NCBI RefSeq assembly: GCF_905171775.1
Contig: NC_053491.1
Coordinates: 336,886,341-336,950,340, forward strand
Source of the DNA: Rana temporaria
Taxonomy: Eukaryota; Chordata; Amphibia; Anura; Ranidae
DNA: 64,000 nucleotides
Direction: 5' to 3'
The stretch's first letter is position 1. Each line of letters begins with the position of its first letter. Below, one piece after another: positions 63,478 through 64,000 of the stretch. Both the position numbers and the translations under genes were made by a program. The notes under the pieces are model-generated. The model ran no database searches, was not told the DNA's origin, and saw only the letters and a list, made by a program, of their open reading frames with translations.

Positions 63478-64000
63478 TCCCCTTTCCTCTAAAGCATGCA
63501 CTGTCACCCCCCATACTTTAAAGACCTCACTGGACCCCACCAGCCTGAACAACTTAAAACCCATTGACTTGCTTCCATTTATCTCTAAATTTCTAGAAAG
63601 CCTAGTCTACAACCGTCTAAACTGCTACCTCACTAACAATAATCTTCTTGACCCCTTTAACCTCCTCTTACAGACTTTACAGACTGGCTTTTGCCTGCAA
63701 CACTCCACAGAAAGTGGCCTTCTAAAACTCTCTATCGACTTACTAACTGCTAAAACCAATGGCCATTACTCCATTCACATTCTATTAGACCTTTCTACCA
63801 ACTTTAATAAGGTAGACCACACACTCCTCCTCAAAAAATCTCCACTCCCTTGGCTTCAAAGACTGTTTTTTTTTTAATGGTTCTCCTCCTATATATTGAA
63901 GCATATCTTCAGTGTTACATACAACTCTACCTCCTTCTCTCCACTTCCTCTATCCGTAGGGGTCTCTCAAGGCTCTGTCCACAGAACTCTTTTATTCTCT
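63478..64000 (+). mobile_element. L2/CR1-like LINE, reverse-transcriptase fragment (runs off window)
   Basis: Plus-strand sequence encodes an L2-type reverse transcriptase. A PLSSKHALS-like start at about 63480 leads into LPFISKFLESLVYNRLNCYL (from 63572), then TGFCLQHSTESGLLKLSIDL and LLDLSTNFNKVDH, which aligns with the catalytic motif A region; the usual Asp-Ala-Phe-Asp is altered. Further on, past a stop at 63875, a GVSQGSVH remnant appears near 63960. The altered motif and broken frame mark it as an old dead copy. It is cut by the end of the window. Confidence 0.88.

Overview
The window looks like intergenic or intronic DNA from a large, repeat-rich vertebrate genome, most likely a ranid-type frog. 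This is inferred from the dense mix of TTAA-flanked, PIF/Harbinger and hAT miniature elements, chromodomain Ty3/Gypsy elements, a V-SINE and L2/L1 pieces. I recognised no host protein-coding exon, tRNA, rRNA or CRISPR array. Nearly every convincing open reading frame belongs to a transposable element.

The dominant structure is a four-element nest at 18772-34563. An internally deleted hAT transposon (matching TIRs, 8-bp duplication GACTTTAG) was split by a chromodomain Ty3/Gypsy element, called Gypsy-A here (5-bp duplication GATCT). Gypsy-A carries a 526-bp TTAA element inside its integrase. Its 5' LTR is split by a second Ty3/Gypsy element, Gypsy-B (25749-33830; two 993-bp LTRs that read identical; duplication CGAA/CAAA). 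Both retroelements lie on the minus strand. Gypsy-A appears to be self-priming: 11 nt at its inferred transcript start are perfectly complementary to the site next to its 5' LTR. Gypsy-B has an 18-nt tRNA-Pro-type primer site. Gypsy-B landed inside the inferred start/self-primer motif of Gypsy-A.

Layout: 1-8.7 kb, frog-type repeats, a V-SINE, a possible conserved non-coding block, a possible LTR end, and a hAT element with a 29-bp minisatellite. 8.7-18.7 kb, Harbinger and TTAA MITEs, a large inverted duplication and a near-perfect hairpin. 18.8-34.6 kb, the nest. 35-45.2 kb, a TTAA repeat carrying a hAT insertion, Harbinger MITEs and a second possible conserved block. 45.2-50 kb, unassigned retroelement-like DNA, an L1 3' end, a pyrimidine-rich tract and a third possible conserved block. 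50.5-53.2 kb, a 2.7-kb Harbinger element that keeps a spliced Myb/SANT-like accessory gene and a broken transposase start. 54.6-55.8 kb, a dead Tc1/mariner. 55.8-61.4 kb, stacked MITEs, some nested. 63.5-64 kb, the reverse transcriptase of an L2/CR1-like LINE running off the window.

The genes work together only in the sense of selfish elements: gag-pol for the two Gypsy elements, and transposase remnants that could once have mobilised the MITEs sharing their termini. The sequence gives clear relative insertion orders. The three possible conserved blocks (about 3.2-3.7, 42.2-42.8 and 49.2-49.9 kb) are the best candidates for host function, but that is inference from base composition and lack of repeat structure.
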